Part shown: positions 45,035-54,400 of the stretch, piece after piece
Position numbering within the stretch: the first letter of the stretch is position 1
How the letters are laid out: every line of letters begins with the position of its first letter
From: Pseudomonadaceae bacterium
GTDB lineage: Bacteria > Pseudomonadota > Gammaproteobacteria > Pseudomonadales > Pseudomonadaceae
Assembly: GCA_900766265.1 (NCBI GenBank)
Contig: CAAFUS010000013.1
Location: 558,001 to 622,000, forward strand
DNA length: 64,000 bases
Direction of reading: 5' to 3'
Notes under the pieces: generated by a model
What the model saw: only the letters and a program-made list of their open reading frames with translations
Databases searched by the model: none
What the model was told of the DNA's origin: nothing
Made by a program: the position numbers and the translations under genes

Positions 45035-46079
45035 GACGGGCTCGGCACGGATCGCCGTGCTGGCGGATACCTCGCTGCAGCGCCATGTGCTGCAGCAGGC
45101 CCTGAGTGCGAGCGGCTACCGGGTCGTGCTCAACACCGACCCGGCCCGTCTGGACGTGGCGGACCTCGAAGGGGTAGGCACTGACCTGTGGCTGGTCGAT
45201 CTGGCGCAATCGGAAGATTGCCCGCTGGTGGACGCGCTGCTGGAGTGGTCCAATGCGCCCGTTCTGTTCGGCGAAGGACACGCGCCGGAGCGGCTGTCGG
45301 AGAATTACCCGCGTTGGGAGCGGCGCCTGTTCGGCAAACTCAAGCGGCTGATCGGCGACCCCTCGACGGCGGTCGGGCCACGTCTACAAGCCCTGCTGGG
45401 CGAGGCGCAACATCCGGGTCGGCTCGAGCTGCCGCGGATGTTGGCCGACACGACGCTCTCTCAGGGCGAGCCTGCGAGGCAGGTCTGGTTGCTTGCTGCC
45501 TCCATGGGCGGTCCGGAGGCGGTCAAGGCGTTTCTAGACGCGTTACCCGGCGGCCTGCCGGTGGGTTTTGTCTATGCGCAGCACATCGAAGCCAGCTTCG
45601 AATCCAGCCTACCGCAAGCGGTGGGGCGTCACAGCCAGTGGCCGGTCGGCCAGGCGCGCCACGGCGAGCCGATTTGCTGCGGCGAGGTGGTGGTCGCGCC
45701 GATCCAGCGTGAGCTCGGCTTTGGCGGCAACGGCCTCATGCAGATTGCTGATCGCGGTTGGCCCGAGCCCTACAGCCCATCCATCGATCAGATGATGCTC
45801 AACCTTGCCCAGCATTTCGCCAGTCGCTGCGGCGTCATAGCTTTCAGCGGCATGGGTAGCGACGGCAGCGCTGCGGCAGCCTACGTCCGTCGCCAAGGTG
45901 GCAGGATCTGGACCCAGCGTGCGGATTCGTGCGTGTGTTCGAGCATGCCCGACAGCCTGAGAGATGGCGGTTACAGCGTACTCAGCGGCGATCCGCGCGA
46001 ACTGGCCCAGGCGCTGGTCAATCATCTGGCCGAACAGGCCGCAGATTCTCTTTCCACTTCACCCCAGGACATCCCATGA
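45027..46079 (+). CDS. chpB: CheB-type methylesterase ChpB
   Basis: ChpB removes methyl groups from PilJ, opposing PilK. The 350-residue protein has an N-terminal receiver-like region and a C-terminal esterase domain with the triad Ser159 (LLAASMGGPEAV), His186 (YAQHIEASF) and Asp279 (FSGMGSDGS). The receiver part is weakly conserved: the expected acidic pocket is replaced by VLADTS, while Asp58 in LVDLAQS could be the phospho site. The ATG at 45027 overlaps the end of chpA by 8 bases. Confidence 0.93.
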   Translation: MSETGSARIAVLADTSLQRHVLQQALSASGYRVVLNTDPARLDVADLEGVGTDLWLVDLAQSEDCPLVDALLEWSNAPVLFGEGHAPERLSENYPRWERRLFGKLKRLIGDPSTAVGPRLQALLGEAQHPGRLELPRMLADTTLSQGEPARQVWLLAASMGGPEAVKAFLDALPGGLPVGFVYAQHIEASFESSLPQAVGRHSQWPVGQARHGEPICCGEVVVAPIQRELGFGGNGLMQIADRGWPEPYSPSIDQMMLNLAQHFASRCGVIAFSGMGSDGSAAAAYVRRQGGRIWTQRADSCVCSSMPDSLRDGGYSVLSGDPRELAQALVNHLAEQAADSLSTSPQDIP

Positions 46080-46552
46080 GCCAATCCGTCGTTGCTGCCC
46101 AGGAAGGCCAGGGCAGCCTTACCGGCCTGCTGGTGCCTCTGACCGATCGCACTTTGCTGCTGCCCAACGTGGCGGTGGCCGAACTTATTCCCTACCGCGC
46201 CCCGCAGACTTCCCAGGGCATGCCGGCCTGGCTGCTGGGGCAGGTCGCTTGGCGCGACCTGAGCCTGCCGCTGCTGTCGTTCGAGGCCGCCTCTGGGGGC
46301 GAGGCGAAAGTGGGGCAGGGCGCTCGGGTGGCAATCCTCAATGCCCTGGGTGGTCGGGAGCGGGTCAAGTTCATCGCCTTGCTGGTGCAGGGCATTCCCC
46401 GTTCGGTCAAGGTCGACGCCAGCCTGGCGCGCGCCGAGACCGATCTTGCGCCGCTCGAGCTCGATGCGGTGAACCTGGGCGATGTGATCGCCCGCATCCC
46501 CGATCTCATCGGCCTCGAGCAGAAGCTCGCCGATGCCGGGCTGATCGAGTAA
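46076..46552 (+). CDS. chpC: CheW-like protein ChpC
   Basis: ChpC is the second CheW-type adaptor of the Pil-Chp system, thought to link further receptors to ChpA. The 158-residue protein has LLVPLTDRTLLLPNVAVAELIPY, WLLGQVAWRDLSLPLLSFE and FIALLVQGIPRSVKVD. The ATG at 46076 overlaps the chpB stop (ATGA). It is the last gene of the cluster here, because no chpD or chpE follows. Confidence 0.93.
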   Translation: MSQSVVAAQEGQGSLTGLLVPLTDRTLLLPNVAVAELIPYRAPQTSQGMPAWLLGQVAWRDLSLPLLSFEAASGGEAKVGQGARVAILNALGGRERVKFIALLVQGIPRSVKVDASLARAETDLAPLELDAVNLGDVIARIPDLIGLEQKLADAGLIE

Positions 46553-46579
46553 TCCTTCGGCGTATGGCCAACCGGGGCG

Positions 46580-47299
46580 CTAGAAGTCGCCCCACAGTTG
46601 CTGGGCCACGCTCAGCGCAACCACCGGTGCGGTTTCTGTTCGCAGCACGCGCGGCCCCAGCCGCGCCGGCTGGAAACCCCGGGCGCGGGCGCTTTCGATT
46701 TCCCCGTCGGTAATGCCTCCTTCAGGACCTATCAGCAGGGCCAGAGTGCCTGGCTTCGAATGGCTTTCCAGCGACTCGGCAACCGGGTGAAGCAGCAGCT
46801 TGAGATCGGCCTCGATGCGTTGCAGCCAGTCCTCCAGCGAGACGGGCGGCTGAATTCGTGGCAGCACCGAACGCCCGCATTGTTCGCAGGCGCTGATTGC
46901 GATCTGTCGCCAATGCTGAAGGCGCTTGTCGGCTCGCTCATCGTTCAGCCGCACCTCGCAACGTTCGCTGAGCAAGGGCGTGATCTCGCTGACCCCAAGC
47001 TCCGTGGCCTTCTGGATTGCCCAGTCCATGCGTTCTCCGCGGGAAAGTCCCTGGCCCAGATGCACGCGGAGCGGCGACTCGGCGAGACCCGGCTGGCTTG
47101 TCTCGAGTTCCACGGATACCCGTTTCTTTCCGACCTCCGTGAGTTGCCCCAGGTACTCGGTGCCGCTACCGTCGAATAGTTGCACCGCGTGGCCGGCACT
47201 CAGGCGCAGCACGCGCCCGATGTAATGGGCCTGGGTCTCAGGCAGCTCGTGCTGGCCGAGGGCGAGGGGGGCGTCGATGTAAAAGCGGGACAGGCGCAT
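46580..47299 (-). CDS. rsmE: 16S rRNA (uracil1498-N3)-methyltransferase
   Basis: RsmE methylates N3 of U1498 of 16S rRNA. The 239-residue SPOUT enzyme starts MRLSRFYIDAPLALGQ and shows HYIGRVLRLSAG, WAIQKATELGVSEITPL, the knot motif ALLIGPEGGITDGEIESA and the C-terminal LGPRVLRTETAPVVAL. The ATG at 47299 fits the family start. 25 upstream in-frame residues are not family-like. It is convergent with chpC and follows bioA. Confidence 0.96.
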   Translation of the reverse strand: MRLSRFYIDAPLALGQHELPETQAHYIGRVLRLSAGHAVQLFDGSGTEYLGQLTEVGKKRVSVELETSQPGLAESPLRVHLGQGLSRGERMDWAIQKATELGVSEITPLLSERCEVRLNDERADKRLQHWRQIAISACEQCGRSVLPRIQPPVSLEDWLQRIEADLKLLLHPVAESLESHSKPGTLALLIGPEGGITDGEIESARARGFQPARLGPRVLRTETAPVVALSVAQQLWGDF

Positions 47300-47370
47300 G
47301 AACGGGACTTCGCTGGGCTGACGACAGGCCGGCAGTGTAAGGCCTGTCGCCAATGGCCTGAAGCCGTGCG

Positions 47371-48777
47371 TCAACCCGGATCGCGAAAGCCCGGGTGCAG
47401 GTCGATAGCCACAGCGACGCTCTGGCTGTCGCGGGTGGCCAGTTCGATGCCTTCGCTGGCCACCTCGGCCAGGAAGTCGATCTGCTCGGGCGTGATGGTA
47501 TAGGGCGGCAGGAAGTAGACCACGCTGCCCAGCGGGCGGAGCAGAGCGCCCCGCTCCAGGGCGTGCTGGTAGACCTTTAGCCCGCGCCGCTCCTGCCAGG
47601 GATAGCCCGTCTTGCTCGGCTTGTCCTGGACCATTTCGATGGCCAGGGCCATGCCGGTCTGGCGGACCTCACCGACGTTGGGGTGCTCGGTCAGGTGAGC
47701 CGTGGCCTGCCCCATCCGCGCGGCCAGGGCGCGGTTCGCCTCGATCACCCGGTCGCTCTCGAAGATGTCCAGGGTGGCCAGCGCCGCCGCGCAGGCCAGC
47801 GGATTGCCGGTATAGCTGTGCGAATGAAGAAAGGCGCGAAGGGTCGAGTAGTCGTCGTAGAAGGCCTGGTAGACGTCGTCGGTGGTGAGGCAGGCGGCTA
47901 GTGGCAGGTAGCCGCCCGTCAGCGCCTTGGACAGGCACAGGAAGTCGGGCCGGATGCCGGCCTGTTCGCAGGCGAACATGGTTCCGGTACGGCCGAAGCC
48001 GACTGCAATTTCGTCGTGGATCAGGTGAACGCCATAGCGATCGCACGCCTCGCGCAGCAGCTTGAGGTACACCGGGTGGTACATGCGCATGCCGCCAGCG
48101 CCCTGGATCAGCGGCTCGACGATGACCGCCGCGACCTCCTGATGATGCTCGGCCAGGGTCTGTTCCATGGCCGCGAAGAGGGTACGCGAATGCTCCTCCC
48201 AGCTCACCCCTTCCGGACGTAGGAAACAGTCGGGGCTGGGCACTTTGATCGTATCGAGCAGCAGGGGGCGGTAAGTGTCGGTGAACAGGGCGACGTCACC
48301 CACCGACATCGCGGCGACCGTCTCGCCGTGATAGCTGTTGGTCAGCGTGACGAAGCGCCGCTTGCCGGATTGGCCACGGTTGAGCCAGTAGTGAAAGCTC
48401 ATCTTCAGCGCGACCTCGATACAGGAGGAACCGTTGTCGGCGTAGAACACTCGATCCAGCCCGGCGGGCGTCATCGCGACCAGGCGTTCGGACAGTTCGA
48501 TCACGGGCTGGTGGCTGAAGCCGGCCAGGATGACATGTTCGAGCTGGTCGACCTGTTCCTTGATCCGGGCATTGATGCGCGGGTTGGCGTGGCCGAACAC
48601 GTTAACCCACCAGGAGCTGACCGCGTCGAGGTAGCGCTTGCCATCGAAGTCCTCTAGCCATACTCCTTCGCCGCGCCGGATCGGGATCAGCGGCAGGCTT
48701 TCGTGATCCTTCATCTGAGTACAGGGATGCCAGAGCACGGCGAGGTCGCGCTGCATCCAGACGTCGTTTTGGCTCAT
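47371..48777 (-). CDS. bioA: Adenosylmethionine-8-amino-7-oxononanoate aminotransferase
   Basis: BioA makes 7,8-diaminopelargonate in biotin synthesis using SAM as amino donor and PLP as cofactor. The 468-residue class III aminotransferase has LWHPCTQMKDHE, SSWWVNVFGHANP, YADNGSSCIEVALKM, IHDEIAVGFGRTGTMFACEQ (split around the Asp-Glu pair) and the PLP lysine in LSKALTGGYLPLA. AGGAG precedes the ATG at 48777. It stands alone from other bio genes, as is usual in Pseudomonas. Confidence 0.96.
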   Translation of the reverse strand: MSQNDVWMQRDLAVLWHPCTQMKDHESLPLIPIRRGEGVWLEDFDGKRYLDAVSSWWVNVFGHANPRINARIKEQVDQLEHVILAGFSHQPVIELSERLVAMTPAGLDRVFYADNGSSCIEVALKMSFHYWLNRGQSGKRRFVTLTNSYHGETVAAMSVGDVALFTDTYRPLLLDTIKVPSPDCFLRPEGVSWEEHSRTLFAAMEQTLAEHHQEVAAVIVEPLIQGAGGMRMYHPVYLKLLREACDRYGVHLIHDEIAVGFGRTGTMFACEQAGIRPDFLCLSKALTGGYLPLAACLTTDDVYQAFYDDYSTLRAFLHSHSYTGNPLACAAALATLDIFESDRVIEANRALAARMGQATAHLTEHPNVGEVRQTGMALAIEMVQDKPSKTGYPWQERRGLKVYQHALERGALLRPLGSVVYFLPPYTITPEQIDFLAEVASEGIELATRDSQSVAVAIDLHPGFRDPG

Positions 48778-48940
48778 CACAAACTCCTGCAGACGGGTGG
48801 GCGGGCAGACTAGCAGAGCGAGCCCCACATGCCGATGCGTATCTATCTGGCATTTCGATGGATCACAGCTAAAAAATCCGCTTCACGCCGATACGTTTAT
48901 CGCTAGGCTTGTCGCACACGTCTGGATGGGCTGATACGCA

Positions 48941-49528
48941 ATGCGCTGGCGCAACACGGCTAACAACTACGGCTTGATCAGCATCCTGCTGCACTGGGTA
49001 ATCGCGCTGGCTGTCTTCGGGTTGTTCGCCCTCGGCCTGTGGATGGTCGGACTCACCTATTACAGCAGCTGGTACCGCACCGCGCCGGACATCCACAAGA
49101 GCGTAGGCCTGCTGCTATTCATGCTAATGATGCTGCGAGTGGGCTGGCGATACCTGAGTGCGGGGCCCGCACCTCTGGCCAGTCACGGTCGCTGGGTGCG
49201 CCTGGCGACCAAAAGCGGGCACGGACTGCTGTACCTGGGGTTGTTCGCGCTGATGTTTTCCGGTTACCTGATCTCCACCGCCGACGGACGACCGATCAGC
49301 GTGTTCGGCTGGTTCGATGTGCCGGCGACCCTCACCTCGATTCCCGCCCAGGCCGATGTGGCCGGTGTGGTACACGAATACCTCGCCTGGGGGCTGGTGA
49401 TCTTCGCGGTCCTGCATGGCCTCGCCGCGCTCAAGCACCATTTCATTGACCGCGACCCGACCCTGCAGCGAATGCTCGGTCGTGCCCCGGAACGATTCAA
49501 CCACGATAGGAGACGCAACTCATGCTGA
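48941..49528 (+). CDS. Cytochrome b561
   Basis: A 195-residue diheme cytochrome b561 of the inner membrane with four helices. Candidate heme ligands are the His residues in SILLHWVIAL, PDIHKSVGLLL, KSGHGLLYLG and VVHEYLAWGL. It overlaps yceI by 7 bases, a pairing common in proteobacteria and suggesting a shared redox or lipid-quinone process. Partner quinones are not evident. Confidence 0.92.
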   Translation: MRWRNTANNYGLISILLHWVIALAVFGLFALGLWMVGLTYYSSWYRTAPDIHKSVGLLLFMLMMLRVGWRYLSAGPAPLASHGRWVRLATKSGHGLLYLGLFALMFSGYLISTADGRPISVFGWFDVPATLTSIPAQADVAGVVHEYLAWGLVIFAVLHGLAALKHHFIDRDPTLQRMLGRAPERFNHDRRRNSC

Positions 49529-50097
49529 AGAAAACGTTTGCCGCGCTCGCCCTCGGCTCGGCGCTGTTCGCGGGGCAGGCGATGGCGGCCGATTACGCGA
49601 TCGACAAGGAAGGTCAGCACGCCTTCATCAACTTCAAGATCAGCCATCTGGGCTACTCTTGGCTGTATGGCACTTTCCGCGACTTCGATGGCTCCTTCAG
49701 CTTCGATGCCGACAAGCCGGAAGAGAGCAAGGTCAACGTGACCATCCAGACCGCCAGCGTCGATTCCAACCACGCCGAGCGTGACAAGCACCTGCGCAGC
49801 GATGACTTCCTCAGTGTCGGTAAACACCCGACGGCGACCTTCGAGTCCACCCAGGTCAAGTCCACTGGTGAAGGCACCGCCGATATCACCGGCAACCTGA
49901 CCCTGAACGGCGTGACCAAGCCGGTCGTCATCGCCGCGAAATTCATCGGCGAGGGCGAGGACCCGTGGGGCGGCTACCGTGCCGGTTTCGAAGGCACCAC
50001 CACGCTGAAACTGAAGGATTTCAACATCAAGATGGATCTGGGTCCGGCGTCGGAAACCGTCGAGCTGATCCTGTCGGTCGAGGGTATCCGCCAGTAA
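49522..50097 (+). CDS. yceI: YceI family periplasmic lipid-binding protein
   Basis: A 191-residue secreted protein: signal peptide MLKKTFAALALGSALFAGQAMA (cleaved near 22) and a lipocalin-like YceI barrel with HAFINFKISHLGYSWLYGTF, DSNHAERDKHLRSDDFL and GNLTLNGVTKPV. YceI proteins bind long isoprenoid or lipid molecules. The P. aeruginosa relative (PA0423, PasP) is secreted. It is translationally coupled to the cytochrome b561 gene and followed by a terminator. Confidence 0.94.
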   Translation: MLKKTFAALALGSALFAGQAMAADYAIDKEGQHAFINFKISHLGYSWLYGTFRDFDGSFSFDADKPEESKVNVTIQTASVDSNHAERDKHLRSDDFLSVGKHPTATFESTQVKSTGEGTADITGNLTLNGVTKPVVIAAKFIGEGEDPWGGYRAGFEGTTTLKLKDFNIKMDLGPASETVELILSVEGIRQ

Positions 50098-50119
50098 TCG
50101 GCAGCCGTGAACAAAACGA

Positions 50120-50141
50120 CGCCGGCCTTTGCCGGCGTTTT
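50120..50141 (+). terminator. Rho-independent terminator after yceI
   Basis: Stem CGCCGGC / GCCGGCG type (50120-50126 with 50131-50137) and CTTT loop, followed by TTTT. It insulates the efflux promoter from yceI transcription. Confidence 0.8.
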
Positions 50142-50185
50142 GCGTTATGAAGCCTTTACCAGAGCACACCGGTGGGTTTTTGCGG

Positions 50186-50215
50186 TTTACAAACAGTTAT
50201 GGATGTAAGTATATT
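50186..50215 (+). promoter_or_regulatory. Efflux operon promoter with embedded TtgR-like operator
   Basis: TTTACA (50186-50191), an 18-base spacer and TATATT (50210-50215). Between and over them is an imperfect inverted repeat with outer arms TTACA (50187-50191) and TGTAA (50204-50208). Arrangement and sequence (TTTACAAACA...ATGTAAGTATATTCC) are nearly those I recall for the TtgR operator of P. putida ttgABC, a TetR-family site. The start codon of the first efflux gene is 72 bases downstream. Confidence 0.75.
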
Positions 50216-50286
50216 CCGCCATCTGCCGAAGTTGTGCCACAGCGCTGTCCAGCGTTGCGGCTAGCCCGTTTCCAAGAGGTTCGTCC

Positions 50287-51426
50287 ATGCCAGTCAAGTC
50301 AGCTTGCGCTGCTCTGATTTCCATCGTCGCTGCGGCATCGCTGCTCAGCGGATGCCAAGAAGAGTCCGCCCCTCCGCCTCAGCAGATGCCCCAGGTGGGG
50401 GTAGTGACCCTCGAGTCCGAGCCTTTTGCCGTCACCTCCAGCTTGCCAGGCCGTACGGCTGCTTACCGCATCGCCGAAGTGCGTCCGCAGGTCAACGGCA
50501 TCATTCAGAAGCGCCTGTTCGACGAGGGCAGTGAAGTCAAGGCGGGCCAGCAGCTGTATCAGATCGACGCGGCGGTCTATGAGGCGGCATTCAAGAGTGC
50601 CGAAGCCAGCCTGGCTTCGAGCAAGTCGCTTGCCGATCGCTATGCCTTGCTGGTCAAGGAGCAGGCAGTCAGTCGCCAGGCCTACGACGAGGCCCGCGCT
50701 GCGGCGCTGCAGGCGCAGGCTAACCTCGAGCGGGCACGGATCGACTTGCGCTATACCAAGGTTCTGGCCCCCATTTCCGGCCGTATCGGGCGCTCGGCGG
50801 TCACCGAAGGGGCGCTGGTGAGCAATGGCCAGACGCAGGCGCTGGCGACCATCCAGCAGCTCGATCCGATTTATGTCGACGTCACCCAGCCGGCTCGCGA
50901 TCTGCTCCAGCTGCGTCGCGATCTCGCCGAGGGCCGTCTTGAGCGCGCCTCCGAAGGCGCCGCCAAAGTGACCCTGACCCTCGAGGATGGCTCCGAGTAC
51001 GACCATGAAGGCCAGCTCGAAGTGGCCGAGGTGTCGGTCGACGCGGGTACCGGCTCGGTGACCCTGCGCGCGGTCTTCCCGAACCCCGACAAGGTTTTGC
51101 TGCCCGGCATGTTCGTGCATGCACGGCTGGTAGGTGGCGTACGCAACGATGCGATCCTCGCGCCGCAGCAGGGCGTGACCCGCAACGCGCGTGGCGAGCC
51201 GACCGCGATGGTGGTCAACGCCGAGAACAAGGTCGAGCTGCGCACGTTGAAGACCGAGCGCACCGTCGGCAATCGCTGGCTGGTCAGCGAAGGGTTGAAC
51301 CCGGGCGACCGGCTGATCACCGAAGGGCTGCAGTTCGCGCGGCCCGGTGCCGAGGTCAAGGTCGTTCCTGCCAGCAATGTCGCCACCGAGGCTGGGGCCG
51401 CTCAGCCCCAGGTCCAAGAAGGCTGA
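50287..51426 (+). CDS. mexA: RND efflux periplasmic adaptor (MexA/TtgA type)
   Basis: This lipoprotein adaptor bridges the RND pump and outer-membrane channel. The 379-residue protein has a lipobox LLSGC (Cys near 23), RPQVNGIIQKRLFDEGSEVK (lipoyl half), a helical hairpin around 95-150, and the barrel segment LAPISGRIGRSAVTEGALV. Length and sequence fit the MexA/TtgA/AcrA group. It is the first gene of the operon. The symbol follows synteny with P. aeruginosa; ttgA would be equally fitting given the operator. Confidence 0.93.
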   Translation: MPVKSACAALISIVAAASLLSGCQEESAPPPQQMPQVGVVTLESEPFAVTSSLPGRTAAYRIAEVRPQVNGIIQKRLFDEGSEVKAGQQLYQIDAAVYEAAFKSAEASLASSKSLADRYALLVKEQAVSRQAYDEARAAALQAQANLERARIDLRYTKVLAPISGRIGRSAVTEGALVSNGQTQALATIQQLDPIYVDVTQPARDLLQLRRDLAEGRLERASEGAAKVTLTLEDGSEYDHEGQLEVAEVSVDAGTGSVTLRAVFPNPDKVLLPGMFVHARLVGGVRNDAILAPQQGVTRNARGEPTAMVVNAENKVELRTLKTERTVGNRWLVSEGLNPGDRLITEGLQFARPGAEVKVVPASNVATEAGAAQPQVQEG

Positions 51427-51439
51427 GGGCCGCTAATTC

Positions 51440-54400
51440 ATGTCCAGATTCTTTATCGATCGCCCGATCTTCGCCTGGGTGATCGCCTTGGTGATCATGC
51501 TGGCGGGGGGGCTTTCCATCCTTTCCCTGCCGGTCAACCAGTACCCGAGCATCGCAGCACCTGCGGTCGGCATCGCCGTAAACTATCCGGGAGCCTCGGC
51601 GCAGACCGTACAGGACACCGTCGTGCAGGTCATCGAGCAGCAGCTCAATGGTCTTGACGGCTTGCGCTACATCTCCTCGGAGTCGAACTCCGACGGCAGC
51701 ATGTCCATCACCGTCACCTTCGATCAGGGGACCAACCCGGACATCGCCCAGGTGCAGGTGCAGAACAAGCTGCAGCTGGCCACACCACTGCTGCCGCAAG
51801 AGGTGCAGCAGCAAGGCATTCGGGTGACCAAGGCGGTGCGCAACTTCCTGGTGGTCATCGGCGTGGTATCTACCGACGGCAGCATGGATCAGCGTGACCT
51901 GGCCGACTACATCGTCACGAACATGCAGGACCCGATCTCCCGGACCAAGGGTGTCGGTGACTTCCAGGTGTTCGGCTCGCAGTACGCGATGCGCATCTGG
52001 CTCGACCCCGCTAAGCTGAACAACTTCAACCTGACACCAGTGGACGTGCGCAGCGCCATCCAGGCGCAGAACGTCCAGGTGTCGTCGGGTCAGTTCGGTG
52101 GCCTGCCGGCCGTGGCCGGACAGCAGCTCAACGCCACGGTCATCGGCAAGACGCGCTTCCAGACGCCCGAACAGTTCCGCGAGATCCTGCTCAAGGTCAA
52201 CAGCGACGGCTCCCAGGTTCGTCTGGGCGATGTCGCGACGGTGGAACTGGGTGGCGAAAACTACGGGGTAAGCGCCCACTTCAATGGCAAGCCGGCCGCC
52301 GGCCTGGCCCTGCGTCTGGCGACCGGTGCCAACGCGCTGGACACCGTGCGCGGCGTCCGGGAAACCATTGACCAACTGGAGCCGTTCTTCCCGCCAGGCA
52401 TGGAAGTGGTATACCCCTACGACACCACGCCGGTCATTTCCGCTTCCATCACCGGTGTGATGCACACCCTGCTGGAAGCCTTCGTGCTGGTCTTCCTGGT
52501 GATGTACCTGTTCCTGCAGAACTTCCGCGCCACGCTCGTGCCCACACTGGCCGTGCCCGTGGTTCTGCTCGGAACCTTCGGCGTACTCGCCGTGTTCGGC
52601 TACAGCATCAACACCCTGACCATGTTCGCGATGATCCTCGCGATCGGCCTGCTGGTAGACGATGCCATCGTGGTCGTGGAGAACGTCGAGCGGGTGATGC
52701 GTGAGGAAGGGCTTTCACCGCTGGAGGCGACCCGCAAGTCGATGGGGCAGATCCAGGGCGCACTGATCGGTATCGGCGTGGTGCTGTCGGCCGTGCTCCT
52801 GCCGATGGCGTTCTTCGGGGGGTCGACAGGGGTCATCTATCGACAATTCTCGATCACGATGGTCTCGGCGATGGTGCTCTCGGTGATCATGGCGCTGATC
52901 TTCACGCCGGCCCTCTGTGCCACCCTGCTCAAGCCCATCGAGAAAGGCGATCACCACGCCAAGGGTGGTTTCTTCGGCTGGTTCAACCGTACCTTCGATC
53001 GCAGCGTCGATGGTTATGAGCGTGGCGTGAAGGGCGTACTCAAGCGCAAGGTGCCGTTCCTGCTGCTGTACGTGCTGATCGTTGGTGTGATGGTCGTGCT
53101 CTTCAACCGAATCCCGACCGCGTTCCTGCCGGAAGAGGACCAGGGCGTTCTGTTCGCTCAGGTCCAGGCGCCGACGGGGTCGACCGCCGAGCGCACCCAG
53201 CGCAGCATCGACGCGATGCGTGAATACCTGCTTGAAGAAGAAGGCGACATCGTCCGCTCCGTCTTTACCGTGACGGGCTTCAGCTTTGCCGGCCGCGGCC
53301 AGAGTTCGGGTATCGCCTTCATCGGTCTGAAGCCCTGGAGCGAGCGTACCAACGCTGAAGACAGCGTCTTCGCCTTGGCTCAACGCGCGCAACAACACTT
53401 CGCCAGCTTCCGGGACGCAATGGTGTTCGCGTTTGCGCCGCCTGCCGTGATGGAGCTGGGTAACGCGACGGGCTTCAATTTCTACCTGCAGGATCGCGCC
53501 GGGGTAGGCCAGGATGTCCTCAAGCAGGCCCGCTACCAGTTCCTCCAGCTGGCCAGCCAGAACCCGGTGCTGATGAGCGTGCGGGCCAACAGCCTGCTGG
53601 ACGAGCCGCAGTACCAGTTGCTGATCGATGACGAAAAGGCACGGGTCTTGGGTGTGTCGCTTTCGGACGTCAACAGCACGCTGTCGATCGCCTGGGGTAG
53701 TAGCTACGTCAACGACTTCATCGACAAGGGGCGCGTCAAGCGCGTCTACCTGCAGGGTATCGCGAGTTCCCGGATGAGCCCGGACGACCTGTCCAAGTGG
53801 TTCGTGCGCAACGATGCGGGCCAGATGGTCCCGTTCAGTGCGTTCGCCACCGGCAAGTGGATCTACGGTTCACCCAAGCTGTCCCGCTTCAACGGCGTCA
53901 GTGCGATCGAGATGCTGGGCGAGCCGGCGCCGGGTTACAGCTCGGGCGAAGCCATGGCCGCGGTCGAGGAGATCGCCGCACAGCTTCCCCCGGGCGTGGG
54001 GTATTCCTGGACGGGGCAATCCTACGAGGAGCGTCTGGCCGGATCGCAGACCCTCGCCCTCTACGCGCTCTCGCTGCTGGTGGTGTTCCTCTGCCTCGCA
54101 GCGCTTTACGAGAGCTGGTCGATTCCGTTCGCGGTGATGCTGGTGGTGCCGCTGGGTATCGTCGGTGCGCTGGCGTTCACACTGATGCGCGGCCTGTCGA
54201 ACGAGGTGTTCTTCCAGGTGGGTCTGATCACCACGATCGGTCTGGCGGCGCGTAACGCGATTCTCATCGTCGAGTTCGCCAAGGCCTTGCGTGAAGAGGG
54301 CATGAGCTATGCGGATGCCGCCTTGAGGGCGTGCCGCATGCGTCTGCGTCCGATCATCATGACCTCGCTGGCCTTCATCCTCGGCGTGGTCCCGCTGGCG

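Noticed and set aside
48778..48940. A regulatory site (for example a BirA-type operator) before bioA
   Set aside because: No palindrome or consistent promoter pair was found between bioA and the cytochrome b561 gene.
50142..50286. Remnant of mexR
   Set aside because: The gap has no frame or similarity to a MarR-type helix-turn-helix and is too short to hold a recognisable remnant.
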